NCBI RefSeq assembly: GCF_014643175.1
Contig: NZ_BMJH01000001.1
Coordinates: forward strand, 1,089,925-1,153,924
From: Hoyosella rhizosphaerae
GTDB taxonomy: Bacteria > Actinomycetota > Actinomycetes > Mycobacteriales > Mycobacteriaceae
DNA length: 64,000 nt
Reading direction: 5' to 3'
Shown: positions 26,900 through 35,541 of the stretch, in pieces
Layout: each line of letters begins with the position of its first letter
Numbering within the stretch: position 1 is the stretch's first letter
Made by a program: the position numbers and the translations under genes
The notes under the pieces: model-generated
The model's input: the letters and a program-made list of their open reading frames with translations, nothing else
What the model was told of the DNA's origin: nothing
Database searches by the model: none

Positions 26900-27366
26900 G
26901 GCGCAGGTTTCGTTTCTCCGGCACGCTGCTGACGCATGTGTTCGATTTCCTTTTCGAAATCGTCTGCGGAGGAGAACGAGCGGTACACGGATGCGAAACG
27001 TAGGTAGGCAACTTCGTCTAGGTCACGAAGTGGGCCCAGGATGGCGAGACCAATATCGTGGCTCGGTATTTCCGCAACCCCTGTTGCACGCACTGCGTCT
27101 TCTACTTGCTGCGATAAGAGGTGCAGGTCATCGTCGGTGACGTCGCGGCCTTGACACGCGGAGCGCACTCCACGAATGACCTTCTCGCGGCTGAAAGGCT
27201 CAGTAACGCCACTCCGCTTGAGTACCGCGAGGACCGCGGTTTCCACAGTTGTGAAGCGGCGACCACAGTCGGTGCAGGCGCGACGTCGGCGAATGGCTTG
27301 CCCTTCGTCCGCTTCGCGCGAGTCAACCACGCGCGAGTTGGTGGACTTACAGAAAGGGCAGCGCAT
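26887..27366 (-). CDS. nrdR: transcriptional repressor NrdR
   Basis: 159 residues, the normal NrdR length. It begins [20 protein letters not shown] with a zinc ribbon (C3, C6, C31, C34) and continues with an ATP-cone domain (~46-136) that senses dATP/ATP. It represses ribonucleotide reductase genes. The ATG at 27366 was chosen because AAGGAG lies 5 nt upstream and the family begins MRCPFC. The frame is open ~107 codons further upstream but with no NrdR homology. It is on the same strand as, and downstream of, the LysM gene, with a 356-bp gap. Confidence 0.95.
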   Translation of the reverse strand: MRCPFCKSTNSRVVDSREADEGQAIRRRRACTDCGRRFTTVETAVLAVLKRSGVTEPFSREKVIRGVRSACQGRDVTDDDLHLLSQQVEDAVRATGVAEIPSHDIGLAILGPLRDLDEVAYLRFASVYRSFSSADDFEKEIEHMRQQRAGETKPAPAKN

Positions 27367-27722
27367 CATCACTCCTTCGCGTTCGTACGTTCGACCTTTA
27401 GCGGTAGCAGCAACGTGACAAAAGGGACGGACCCTCTTGTCGTCGAGCACGCTCCTCGGCTTCGACGTACAGCGCGCTGTTGGCGGTTCTAAGTACCAAC
27501 TGCGCGTCTGCGCCCGGGTGTAGGCGAGGTAGACGAAGTCCGTCGACCGTGTGGTCGCTTGATGTTGAACGTATGCGTCTAATCGCCCTGCCGCAAGTAC
27601 GGTCGAACTGGACACTCGTTCTGCAGTGTAACCGGGAGAGTTCTCGCGGGATGCGGAGACGCTTCCCTGCTCGTTTTCCATCATCATTTTGCTTCTTCAC
27701 TAGCGGATCAAGTGGTACTGGG
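27367..27722. other. 356-bp region between the LysM gene and nrdR with no supported gene
   Basis: Open frames here exist in several phases and look like non-coding sequence of moderate GC. The nrdR promoter should lie here. No clear SOS box, hairpin or tRNA was found. Confidence 0.5.
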
Positions 27723-28343
27723 TTAGCGGCAGTCGCGAAGGCATAGGACGGGTGTCATCAACGGCTGACCGGGTTGCACTAACGAGTTGGTCAACCCATT
27801 AAGTTCTCGAAGCGATGCGACTACGACATCGACGGGTGCAGTCGGCGCCACTCTGGTTGCCACATCCGAAAGCGATTCACCCGAACGGACGTACACCACT
27901 CCCGCTGCGCTGTTCACCGAAGTGGTAACCGGCGCCGCAAATAATCCCCACATCGGTACAGCGGCCATCAAGGCAACGACGACGGCGAACATTAGCTTGA
28001 GTACCCGGTCGTCACCTGTTGTTCGGGCTGCTGAACTGCATGAAGTTGGCCTAGAGGTGGCACAGCGAGACCTGACAAGGCCTGGGTGGCTACTTCGACT
28101 GTCGCACCGGTAGCGCGTAGTTCCCGGTGCTGGGCGATCAACGCTGCGACGACGCACGCCCGGGGTCGGGCATACGCGGCCTGGCATGTGTGTCGGCTGC
28201 GAGGTCTCATGAGGCCGAGACCGGAAACGGTACGGATTCCGCGGAGGCCGACTGATATCGCCGACGATTCTCCGGCCTGCATCACCGCGGTGACGCGGGT
28301 AGTCCACCCATGACTGCTGCGGCTTGGCTAGCGAAGTGTTCAT
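27723..28343 (-). CDS. LysM-domain membrane protein, SOS-linked (Rv2719c-like)
   Basis: 206 residues. An Arg/Pro-rich N-terminal region (~1-110) is followed by a membrane segment (LKLMFAVVVALMAAVPMWGLF, ~115-135) and a C-terminal LysM-like peptidoglycan-binding module (VYVRSGESLSDVATRVAP, then VVASLRELNGL and LVQPGQPL). In M. tuberculosis the gene opposite lexA (Rv2719c) is a DNA-damage-induced cell-wall hydrolase, and in C. glutamicum DivS is a division inhibitor. The start ATG follows GGAGGG. An SOS box lies 55 bp upstream. Poor conservation of the N-terminus makes the exact class uncertain. Confidence 0.8.
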   Translation of the reverse strand: MNTSLAKPQQSWVDYPRHRGDAGRRIVGDISRPPRNPYRFRSRPHETSQPTHMPGRVCPTPGVRRRSVDRPAPGTTRYRCDSRSSHPGLVRSRCATSRPTSCSSAARTTGDDRVLKLMFAVVVALMAAVPMWGLFAAPVTTSVNSAAGVVYVRSGESLSDVATRVAPTAPVDVVVASLRELNGLTNSLVQPGQPLMTPVLCLRDCR

Positions 28344-28397
28344 GACACCCTCCGTGAGTATCTCGAGCTCAGTCTGACCTACTGTTCGACGAATCAT

Positions 28398-28413
28398 TCG
28401 AACATCTGTTTGA
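28398..28413. promoter_or_regulatory. LexA (SOS) box for the LysM gene
   Basis: TCGAACATCTGTTTGA matches the actinobacterial SOS consensus TCGAAC-N4-GTTCGA with one mismatch. It lies 55 bp upstream of the LysM gene start. Confidence 0.85.
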
Positions 28414-28478
28414 TTCGCTCAACAGTTCGATTTCTACCACGGCACTCCGACAAGTTTGCGTCGAATGACGATTCTGAT

Positions 28479-28494
28479 TCGAACACCTGTTTGA
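28479..28494. promoter_or_regulatory. LexA (SOS) box for lexA
   Basis: TCGAACACCTGTTTGA matches TCGAAC-N4-GTTCGA with one mismatch. It sits 67 bp upstream of the lexA ATG, as expected for autorepression. Confidence 0.88.
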
Positions 28495-28560
28495 ATTTTG
28501 GTGTCAGGCTCGATAGAGTCACAGTGGGACATACCTGTCACACCAGGAGGAATCCGTCAC

Positions 28561-29301
28561 ATGAGCCCCCGCCCGATCGTTTCGCCTGTGGTCTCGAACG
28601 ATGACCAGAATCAGAGCGAACTACCTCAAGACGCACTGCCCGCGCTTACTGACCGTCAGCGAACTGTGCTTGACGTCATTCAATCGTCGTTGGACGAACG
28701 GGGCTATCCGCCTAGCGTGCGCGAAATCGGAGAGGCCGTGGGCCTGACGTCAACATCTTCGGTAACCCATCAGCTTCGGGTACTTGAGAAGAAGGGGTAT
28801 CTGCGTCGGGACCCGAATCGTCCCCGGGCGGTGGATATTCGAAGCCCGGAGAATGCAGAGCGCGCGCTCGACGCGGGGAATCGGGAGCGACAGTCACAGG
28901 CAATTCAGCGGAGCGGCGAATCCGCACCGGCGGTGTTGATACCAATGGTGGGGCGCATCGCAGCGGGCGGGCCAATCTTGGCTGAACAATCGATCGAAGA
29001 CATTTTTCCCCTGCCCCAGGAGATTGTTGGCCACGGCTCGCACTTCTTACTTAGGGTCGTTGGTGAGTCCATGATTGATGCCGCAATCTGCGATGGGGAC
29101 TGGGTCGTAATTAGGCAGCAGAACGACGCCGTCAATGGCGACATTGTTGCTGCGATGATTGACGGCGATGCCACTGTGAAGACATTCAAACGAATCCAGG
29201 GGAAAGTCTGGCTCCTTCCCCACAATCCGCACTTTGAACCCATCCCGGGTGACGATGCAACAGTGCTGGGCAAAGTCGTTTCTGTCATTCGAAAACTGTG
29301 A
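28561..29301 (+). CDS. lexA: SOS repressor LexA
   Basis: 246 residues. An N-terminal winged helix ([20 protein letters not shown], then the [19 protein letters not shown] recognition region) is followed by a C-terminal self-cleavage peptidase. The cleavage site is A135-G136, the catalytic Ser170 lies in GESM and Lys207 in ATVKTF. It represses SOS genes and is cleaved when RecA forms filaments. The ATG at 28561 follows AGGAGG (28543-28548). It is divergent from the LysM gene, with one SOS box for each direction. Confidence 0.97.
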   Translation: MSPRPIVSPVVSNDDQNQSELPQDALPALTDRQRTVLDVIQSSLDERGYPPSVREIGEAVGLTSTSSVTHQLRVLEKKGYLRRDPNRPRAVDIRSPENAERALDAGNRERQSQAIQRSGESAPAVLIPMVGRIAAGGPILAEQSIEDIFPLPQEIVGHGSHFLLRVVGESMIDAAICDGDWVVIRQQNDAVNGDIVAAMIDGDATVKTFKRIQGKVWLLPHNPHFEPIPGDDATVLGKVVSVIRKL

Positions 29302-29343
29302 CGCCTATGCCGCGTTCGCACCCAGAACAGCACGCCCTGGTAC

Positions 29344-30570
29344 TTAGCGACGGAACCGTTTCCACAGCACCGTAGTTGCCCCTGCCAAAACTATCGCTAG
29401 GACAATGCCTGTCGATATCGCCGCAGCGATAAACATTCGGTCCGACAGTAGGCCGTCGTTCTCCTCGGTGGCACTTGCCGACGTTTCGCCAGATCCGCCT
29501 ATGCCGCCCCCGGATGACGCAGGCGGCAGCAACCGTTCCGGTACTGAGTGTCCCCGCTCTTGCAGGGTGTTCCAGACAAATGATTCGACGTCCCGAATGA
29601 TGTTTATCGGCGGCAAAGGTTCGTCACCGTCGGGTGGCCGGTTGGGGTCACCTGTGATGGCGAAACCTAATTCCGATGCGGTGAGAAGATCACCCGATTC
29701 GGTGAAAGCTATTGCCTCACCCTGCGGCTCATTCGGTATCGGGATCCGTACAGGTTCAGAGTTCAAGGCGCGTAAAAGATCGCCGTCGGCATTGGCGTAG
29801 AAATACACATCGGTATACGTGCGAATCGCCGCGATGGTGCCGTCACTGTTCACGGCCCCGCCGGTAGCTAATGTCGACCCCACAACTTCGATGGGGCCGC
29901 CGGGTGTACCGGTGATGGGGAACGCCACATCACCGTGGTGCTCAAGTGCAGTTGGGCCGGGTGATGCCAAAGCGTCAACGTTTTTCCGACCGACTGGGGT
30001 GAAAACCTCTCCCAGCCCAAACCATTTCGACACGATAATCGGCATCCCAAAGCGATCGATGAGGAGGGTTTCCGAATCTCGAGGTCGGTTGTCCTGAAAT
30101 TCGAGTCGGTGCAGTGCAGTACTGCCCGTTTCTGGATCAAGACTGATCAGCGCCACTGTCTGCCTAAGGCGACGGTTGTCCCCAACATCCGCGATCCACA
30201 GTTTCCCGTCATGCGCTGATAAGTCTTCGGGATCAAACGGATTTAAGGTGTCGCGGATCCACTGCGTCACGGTGCAGTCGCCGTCGAGCACTCCCGCCAT
30301 TTCAGCCACAGCCACCTCGCTGCCCCCGTCCGGAATGGCGTACACAGTCCCGTCAACCACAATGAGGCCAGATAGCTCTTCCAGTCCGCGATCATCAGGA
30401 AAGCACAGAGGCTCAGGTACAGGCCCCACTGGTTGCGCTGGTTCCAATGTTTCGCTCGCTGGTTGGGCAAACGCAGCCGGGACGCCCCCTAGTAGGAAGG
30501 CGCAACATGTGAGGACTGTAGCCGAACGAACCATGCGCGCGCCAGTCCCCATCGTGTTGTTGCAATCCAT
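29344..30570 (-). CDS. secreted, C-terminally membrane-anchored hypothetical protein (beta-propeller-like)
   Basis: 408 residues. The signal peptide (residues ~13-36, VLTCCAFLLGGVPAAFAQP) and a single C-terminal membrane helix (MFIAAAISTGIVLAIVLAGA) followed by WKRFRR indicate an exported, membrane-tethered protein. The extracellular part has repeated short beta-type blocks (GLIVVDGTVYAIPDGG, LWIADVGDNRR, GDLLTASELGFAITG) that suggest a propeller fold, then a Gly/Ser-rich stalk. The exact family is not recognised. It starts 5 bp after the hflX stop on the same strand, so it is likely expressed from the dapF-hflX unit. Confidence 0.78.
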   Translation of the reverse strand: MDCNNTMGTGARMVRSATVLTCCAFLLGGVPAAFAQPASETLEPAQPVGPVPEPLCFPDDRGLEELSGLIVVDGTVYAIPDGGSEVAVAEMAGVLDGDCTVTQWIRDTLNPFDPEDLSAHDGKLWIADVGDNRRLRQTVALISLDPETGSTALHRLEFQDNRPRDSETLLIDRFGMPIIVSKWFGLGEVFTPVGRKNVDALASPGPTALEHHGDVAFPITGTPGGPIEVVGSTLATGGAVNSDGTIAAIRTYTDVYFYANADGDLLRALNSEPVRIPIPNEPQGEAIAFTESGDLLTASELGFAITGDPNRPPDGDEPLPPINIIRDVESFVWNTLQERGHSVPERLLPPASSGGGIGGSGETSASATEENDGLLSDRMFIAAAISTGIVLAIVLAGATTVLWKRFRR

Positions 30571-30575
30571 CTCGC

Positions 30576-32174
30576 CTACAGTGCGTATTCGCTCAGCGCG
30601 GCGGCTAGTGCAGGTGGAACGTGCGCTCTGATGCGGGTTCCGTTCTGCTCGTGTGTCTCCTGTTCCACAGTGCCTTCTGCGTGGATGCGGGACACGAGTT
30701 CGCCCCTCGCATACGGCACTTCTACCAGCACGTCCACGTCCTTGCGGACTAGCTCTTCCACGAGCCGTTTCTTCAGTGCCGGTATCCCAGCGCCCGTATG
30801 CGCTGACACATACACCGCGTCAGGAAGTGCAGATCGCAGCTTGGCTAGTGATAGCGGATCAGCTGCATCAATCTTGTTGATCACCAACAGTTCTGGCGGT
30901 GCGACAGCATCTTGTTCGCGGATCACGTCGTTGATGACGTGCCGCACGGCATCAATTTGTCCCAGTGGGAACTCGTCCGAGCCGTCAACAACATGGAGCA
31001 GGATGTCGGCGTCGACCACTTCTTCCAACGTGGACCGAAATGCTTCGACCAATTGAGTGGGAAGGTGACGAACAAACCCAACAGTGTCAGTCAGCACGAC
31101 TTCGCGTCCGTCGTCGAGTGTTGCCCGACGCGTCGTGGGGTCGAGCGTTGCGAACAAAGCGTCTTGGACCAGGACACCAGCGTCTGTCAGCGTGTTCAGC
31201 AGACTCGACTTACCTGCGTTGGTGTATCCCACAATCGCAATCGAGGGAACTTGGTTCCGCTGTCGACGAGCTCGCTTCGTGTCGCGCGAACTCTTCATCG
31301 CAACGATTTCCCGCTTCAGTTTCGCCATACGTTCGCGAATTCGTCGGCGGTCTGTTTCGATTTTTGTTTCACCTGGACCACGCAAGCCCACGCCGCCATT
31401 GCTGCCTGCGCGACCACCGGCCTGCCGGGACAGCGCTTCACCCCAACCGCGGAGTCTCGGCAACATGTACTCCATTTGGGCAAGCGACACTTGAGCTTTG
31501 CCCTCGCGGGATGTGGCGTGTTGGGCAAAGATATCGAGGATCAGCGCCGTTCGGTCAATCACCTTGACTTTGACAACACGTTCAAGCGCTGTCAGCTGAG
31601 CTGGCGTCAATTCGCCGTCGCAAATTACGGTGTCGGCACCGGTGCTGATGACGATTTCACGCAGTTCAGCGGCCTTACCGGAACCGAGATATGTAGCGGC
31701 ATCAGGTTTATCGCGGCGTTGGATCAGCCCTTCGAGGACAACTGATCCGGCCGTTTCGGCGAGGGCTGCAAGTTCGCGCAGGCTCGCTTCTGCATGCGCG
31801 GCGCTACCTGAAGTCCAGATACCTGCGAGGACTACCTGCTCTAGTCGTAGCTGCCGGTACTCAACCTCTGTGACGTCTGCGAGTTCTGTCGAAAGTCCAC
31901 GAACGCGACGCAGCGATGTGCGCTCTTCTAGCTGGAGCTCACCTGTCGATGGATCAGCTGATAATGGAGTTACCCGGCTTCGCGCTGAGGCTTTGTCGCT
32001 TGAAATTTCGCTGTCGCTTGAAATTTCGCTGTCGCTTGAATTTCCGTTATCGCCAGAAAACTCAGTGCCGTCAGAAAACTCAGTGCCGCCAGAAAGTTCG
32101 ATGTCACTGTTGGACATGATTGCATCGTCGTCGTTCGAGAAAGTATTCACTGATTGCCGCAAAAGCGCGGTCAC
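30576..32174 (-). CDS. hflX: ribosome-associated GTPase HflX
   Basis: 532 residues. The HflX N-terminal domain (from ~105, VVLAGIWTSGSA, YLGSGKAAEL) is followed by the Gly-rich linker GGVGLRGPGETKIETDRR and a GTPase domain with G1 GYTNAGKS (~312-319), G3 DTVGF and G4 NKID. HflX splits stalled 70S ribosomes. The first ~60 residues are an unusual Ser/Asp/Glu-rich region built of hexapeptide repeats. The GTG at 32174 lacks a clear ribosome binding site; an in-frame ATG at 32117 (MSNSDIELSG) is a real alternative. It lies 56 bp after dapF on the same strand. Confidence 0.93.
   Translation of the reverse strand: MTALLRQSVNTFSNDDDAIMSNSDIELSGGTEFSDGTEFSGDNGNSSDSEISSDSEISSDKASARSRVTPLSADPSTGELQLEERTSLRRVRGLSTELADVTEVEYRQLRLEQVVLAGIWTSGSAAHAEASLRELAALAETAGSVVLEGLIQRRDKPDAATYLGSGKAAELREIVISTGADTVICDGELTPAQLTALERVVKVKVIDRTALILDIFAQHATSREGKAQVSLAQMEYMLPRLRGWGEALSRQAGGRAGSNGGVGLRGPGETKIETDRRRIRERMAKLKREIVAMKSSRDTKRARRQRNQVPSIAIVGYTNAGKSSLLNTLTDAGVLVQDALFATLDPTTRRATLDDGREVVLTDTVGFVRHLPTQLVEAFRSTLEEVVDADILLHVVDGSDEFPLGQIDAVRHVINDVIREQDAVAPPELLVINKIDAADPLSLAKLRSALPDAVYVSAHTGAGIPALKKRLVEELVRKDVDVLVEVPYARGELVSRIHAEGTVEQETHEQNGTRIRAHVPPALAAALSEYAL
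31993..32103. repeat. six 18-bp repeat units in the 5' end of hflX
   Basis: Three units of the CTGTCGCTTGAAATTTCG type (31993-32010, 32011-32028, 32029-32046) are followed by three of the CCGTCAGAAAACTCAGTG type (32050-32067, 32068-32085, 32086-32103). On the coding strand they give hexapeptides such as TEFSDG, TEFSGD and SEISSD (twice). All units are in frame. Confidence 0.88.
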
Positions 32175-32230
32175 CCCTTATCTACTGATGTGTTGCTTTC
32201 GATGATACGGGGCATTCACGCCTACGGCGA

Positions 32231-33118
32231 TCAATTATTTTCCCACCACAGCCGATTAAGTTCGCCACTGCCGACCAACACGGACGGGCCACGCAAGAAG
32301 GAGCCTGTTGAATCAAGGGTCACAGCGACAGAACCGCCAGGCACATGCACAACAACAGTCCCTTCGGTTTGACCTACGTCGGCGAGTGCCGCTGCAGCGG
32401 CAGCGACCGTTCCTGTTCCGCAAGATCTTGTTTCACCGACGCCTCGTTCATGAACACGCATGTGCACTGCGCCATCCAGCAGTGGAGTGACGATTTCGAT
32501 GTTCACCCCGGTCGGGAAAAAGTCGGCGTCGTATTGCGGGCCGCTGATATCAAGCGCACGCAATTCGTCTACCGACAATTCAGGAACGACACAGGCCAGG
32601 TGTGGATTGCCCACATCGATGCCAATTCCAGAAAACTTACGGTGGTCGATTTCGGCAACACTGTTCCCTAGGGTGCGCACGGGGCCCATGGAAACGGTGA
32701 CCTCACCCTTAGCCGCGTCGGCGCTGTGCACAATGACGGGACGAGCGCCCGCCCTACTGCCCACCGTAAATTCAGCGCTGGTTTCGAGGCCCGATGCACA
32801 CAGGTAGTGAGCAAATACCCGCACTCCGTTGCCGCACATCTCAGCGATGGAACCGTCGGCGTTGCGGTAGTCCATGAACCAATCTGTGGCAGCAACACCG
32901 TCTGGTGCACTTTCGAGCACGCCCGCTTCGATGAGAGCCGATGTTCGAGCGACTCGCAGCACACCATCAGCACCGATCCCTTGCTGCCGGTCACACAAAG
33001 CAGTAACGAGTGATTCCGTGAGTGATAGCTGCGCCTCGGTGTCGGGAAGGATCACAAAGTCGTTCTGCGTGCCGTGACCCTTACTGAAGGGGATGCCGCC
33101 GCTCAATGGTGCTGCCAT
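32231..33118 (-). CDS. dapF: diaminopimelate epimerase
   Basis: 295 residues. It converts LL- to meso-diaminopimelate for lysine and peptidoglycan synthesis. Both catalytic cysteine motifs are present: EMCGNG (C~94) and SCGTGTV (C~232), together with the N-terminal [12 protein letters not shown] motif. It is the first gene of a leftward unit, dapF-hflX-secreted protein. In M. tuberculosis and C. glutamicum miaA lies close by; here 6 kb of accessory genes lie between them. Confidence 0.96.
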   Translation of the reverse strand: MAAPLSGGIPFSKGHGTQNDFVILPDTEAQLSLTESLVTALCDRQQGIGADGVLRVARTSALIEAGVLESAPDGVAATDWFMDYRNADGSIAEMCGNGVRVFAHYLCASGLETSAEFTVGSRAGARPVIVHSADAAKGEVTVSMGPVRTLGNSVAEIDHRKFSGIGIDVGNPHLACVVPELSVDELRALDISGPQYDADFFPTGVNIEIVTPLLDGAVHMRVHERGVGETRSCGTGTVAAAAAALADVGQTEGTVVVHVPGGSVAVTLDSTGSFLRGPSVLVGSGELNRLWWENN

Positions 33119-33323
33119 AACAATCGAGGATACGGCGTCCCCGATGTAAGTGGAGAAGTCGTGTCGACGTCATCAAGATCACGTTCAGGTAACAGGTCGG
33201 CAACAGACCGGGTTTACGCGTAACACTCACATTGGGAGGTTAGATGTGACGTATACGACAGCCGTTGCGGTCGGGCAACGCGGGTCGTCACCCTGACCCT
33301 GAACATACAAGGAGAACTACACA

Positions 33324-34229
33324 ATGCGAGTTCGCACCTACCGTGCAAGCGCAGCAGTATTGGCCTGTGCAGCATTGTTGCTGAGCGCATGTAACGACAC
33401 GACTGACTCGACGAGCGCCGCGCTCGAAAACTCAGCGACGCCAACAGAAAACGTTATCGCGCCCGATGCAGATGACACAGCTGCAGATGACGCAGACAGC
33501 CCGGCTGCACCCGACACCGAAAAGACAGCGCCAGCAAGTACAGCGCCACAAAGTAACCCATCGAAAACCGCCCCCACCGCGGCGACAAAACCTGCGTCCG
33601 CGACACCAGCTAGCACCGAGCAGCAACGCGGCGGATACTTCTCCATCCAAGCTCACACACCAACTTTTGATCCCGTCCCAGGCGTCACCTTCGCTGTCAA
33701 AGAAACATGCCCGCGGGATCTGCCCAACGGCGACAGCTCCAATCCAGCAGAGTTGGGGCGAGGCACCACCGGCGCTGACGGCACTGTGAGCATCCCCGTT
33801 CCTGTCGGGTGTTTTGCCGTCACGCTCGAAAGCCATCCCGCCGAGTTCACGCCTGAGCCATACGGACTTGCGCACGGAGTTGTCACTGCCCCCGACGACG
33901 TTGCCTTGATCCGTATCGCGTTCCGCCACACAGAAGAGCGGACAACAGGAACAGCAAGGTTCACCGTCGTGTCGGACGTCAATGGAGCACCGCGCCCAGA
34001 CACCGCTGTCACTCTCGCGCCATGCGGCAGCACCGCCGCGCACACCACTACAGGGTTTTCTGATGCAAACGGCGCTGTCTCAATTGACCTTCCTGCCGGC
34101 TGCTGGAACGTGACAGGTGTTGCCGAACCGCACTCTGCGGACCAGCTCGTCAACCCAGCTGTGTTCAACATCAGCACAGGTGAAGTTCACATCGAGAAGC
34201 TCACAGTGAAATCATTCTCGACGCCGTAA
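33324..34229 (+). CDS. lipoprotein with two prealbumin-like (CnaB/SpaA-type) repeats
   Basis: 301 residues. The signal peptide ends in lipobox LLSAC (Cys23), so the mature protein is lipidated and anchored outside. A long Thr/Ala/Pro/Asp linker (~24-100) leads to two similar ~85-residue domains. In each, a beta-rich block contains a Cys, then a GxxGADG/FSDANG turn, then a second Cys before a hydrophobic beta strand (KETC ... GCFAVTLE and LAPC ... GCWNVTGV). This pattern matches transthyretin-like/CnaB folds, with a disulfide likely in each. The start follows AAGGAGA. No enzyme function is apparent; a surface adhesin or ligand-binding stalk is possible. Confidence 0.78.
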   Translation: MRVRTYRASAAVLACAALLLSACNDTTDSTSAALENSATPTENVIAPDADDTAADDADSPAAPDTEKTAPASTAPQSNPSKTAPTAATKPASATPASTEQQRGGYFSIQAHTPTFDPVPGVTFAVKETCPRDLPNGDSSNPAELGRGTTGADGTVSIPVPVGCFAVTLESHPAEFTPEPYGLAHGVVTAPDDVALIRIAFRHTEERTTGTARFTVVSDVNGAPRPDTAVTLAPCGSTAAHTTTGFSDANGAVSIDLPAGCWNVTGVAEPHSADQLVNPAVFNISTGEVHIEKLTVKSFSTP

Positions 34230-34233
34230 GACC

Positions 34234-34698
34234 TTATGAGTGTGTGGCAGAAAACAGCAGAACTAGCGTTTCTGCCACACATACCGGACGTCGTTCACCT
34301 TCGCGCTCCACCGTCACTTTCACTACGGCTTGATGCCCGCCGCGGTGGGGCCGCACGGATTCAAGAACGGCAGATGCCCGCACACGAGCCCCAACTGGCA
34401 GTGGTGCCGGAAAACGGACGTTGTTCACTCCGTAATTCACCGCCATTGCCAGCCCATCAACTCGGTAAACCGAACGCATGAGCAGTGGCAGCAGCGCCAA
34501 CGTGAGGTACCCGTGCGCGATGGTGGTGCCAAACGGCCCCTGTGCGGCCCGTTCTGGGTCAGTGTGAATCCATTGCTGATCCCCCGTGGCCTCGGCGAAC
34601 TGATTCACTTGCTCTTGGGTGACGCGGTGCCACTCGCCTACGCCGAGCGACTCCCCTGCTGCTTTCGTGAGCGCGTCGATGGACTCAAATATCCGCAT
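34234..34698 (-). CDS. MaoC-like (R-specific) enoyl-CoA hydratase
   Basis: 154 residues, single hot-dog domain. The catalytic motif FAEATGDQQWIHTDPERA (Asp and His of the D-x(4)-H pair) followed by GPFGTTIAHGYLTLAL is characteristic of the PhaJ/HtdZ-type hydratases, such as Rv0130. It would add water to trans-2-enoyl-CoA. It starts 3 bp after the fabG stop, so the pair supplies successive steps (ketoacyl reduction and hydration/dehydration) of a fatty acyl cycle. Its 3' end overlaps a 13-bp hairpin. Confidence 0.9.
   Translation of the reverse strand: MRIFESIDALTKAAGESLGVGEWHRVTQEQVNQFAEATGDQQWIHTDPERAAQGPFGTTIAHGYLTLALLPLLMRSVYRVDGLAMAVNYGVNNVRFPAPLPVGARVRASAVLESVRPHRGGHQAVVKVTVEREGERRPVCVAETLVLLFSATHS
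34241..34281. terminator. 13-bp inverted repeat at the lipoprotein/maoC 3' ends
   Basis: TGTGTGGCAGAAA (34241-34253) and TTTCTGCCACACA (34269-34281) are perfect complements around a 15-nt loop. It lies 12 bp past the lipoprotein stop and within the last codons of maoC. There is no long T-run; it is best read as a terminator for the rightward lipoprotein gene. Confidence 0.65.
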
Positions 34699-34701
34699 TG
34701 G

Positions 34702-35472
34702 TCAGTCCCGGGGTCCACCAGCAACGTAAATGACCTGACCCGAAACGAATCCAGCCCCCTCGCTCACGAGGAATGATGCAGTGTGAGCAATGTCGTCAGG
34801 CACACCCACGCGTCCTACTGGGATTTGTGCGGCACTTGCCTTCTTGAACTCTTCGAATTCCATGCCCACGCGCTCCGCCGTAGCAGCAGTCATCTCCGTC
34901 GCAATGAAGCCGGGCGCGATGGCGTTGGCGGTGACACCGAACCGTCCTAGCTCAAGCGCCAACGTCTTTGTGAAGCCCTGCATTCCAGCCTTGGCGGCCG
35001 AATAGTTAGCTTGCCCACGGTTGCCGAGCGCAGATGTGCTCGACAAGTTGACGATCCGCCCAAAATTGGCGTCGACCATGAATTTCTGCACAGCTTTCGT
35101 CATAAGGAACGCCCCTCGCAGGTGGACATCCATGACCAGGTCCCAGTCGTCGGTCGTCATTTTGAACAGCAAATTGTCCCGAATGATGCCAGCGTTGTTG
35201 ACCAACACGGTTGGGGCGCCAAGCCGCTCGGAAACAACCTCCACGGCGTTTCCTACCGATTCTTCATCAGCCACATTCGCAGCTACCGCGATGGCGCGTC
35301 CGCCGTCACGTTCGATCGCGGCGACCGTCTCAGCGGATCGGGACTCGTCGAGATCGAGAACTGCAACGGATAGCCCATCACGCCCCAAACGCTGCGCAAC
35401 GGCCGCACCGATTCCGCGCGCTGCGCCGGTGACAATCGCAACCCGTGCACTGTCTGCCGTGATGTCTGCCAT
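34702..35472 (-). CDS. short-chain dehydrogenase, 3-oxoacyl reductase (FabG-like)
   Basis: 256 residues, classical SDR. The cofactor motif GAARGIG (~17-23), NNAG (~92-95), and the Ser/Tyr/Lys triad in NLSST ... YSAAK mark a NAD(P)H-dependent reductase. The C-terminal PGFIATEMTA and GQVIYVAGG regions are typical of FabG. CAGGGAGAAG precedes the ATG. Directly followed by the MaoC hydratase, it resembles a beta-oxidation or PHA-type module (compare FabG4/HtdX in mycobacteria). Substrate chain length cannot be told. Confidence 0.9.
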   Translation of the reverse strand: MADITADSARVAIVTGAARGIGAAVAQRLGRDGLSVAVLDLDESRSAETVAAIERDGGRAIAVAANVADEESVGNAVEVVSERLGAPTVLVNNAGIIRDNLLFKMTTDDWDLVMDVHLRGAFLMTKAVQKFMVDANFGRIVNLSSTSALGNRGQANYSAAKAGMQGFTKTLALELGRFGVTANAIAPGFIATEMTAATAERVGMEFEEFKKASAAQIPVGRVGVPDDIAHTASFLVSEGAGFVSGQVIYVAGGPRD

Positions 35473-35541
35473 TAGATCTTCTCCCTGTGCCAGTTAAGTG
35501 TTGTGCCCACCGTAATTGATCACGGTGGAACACAGGACGAT

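Noticed and set aside
27367..27687. In-frame N-terminal extension of nrdR by ~107 codons
   Set aside because: No NrdR similarity, other frames are open there too, and AAGGAG marks the internal ATG starting MRCPFC.
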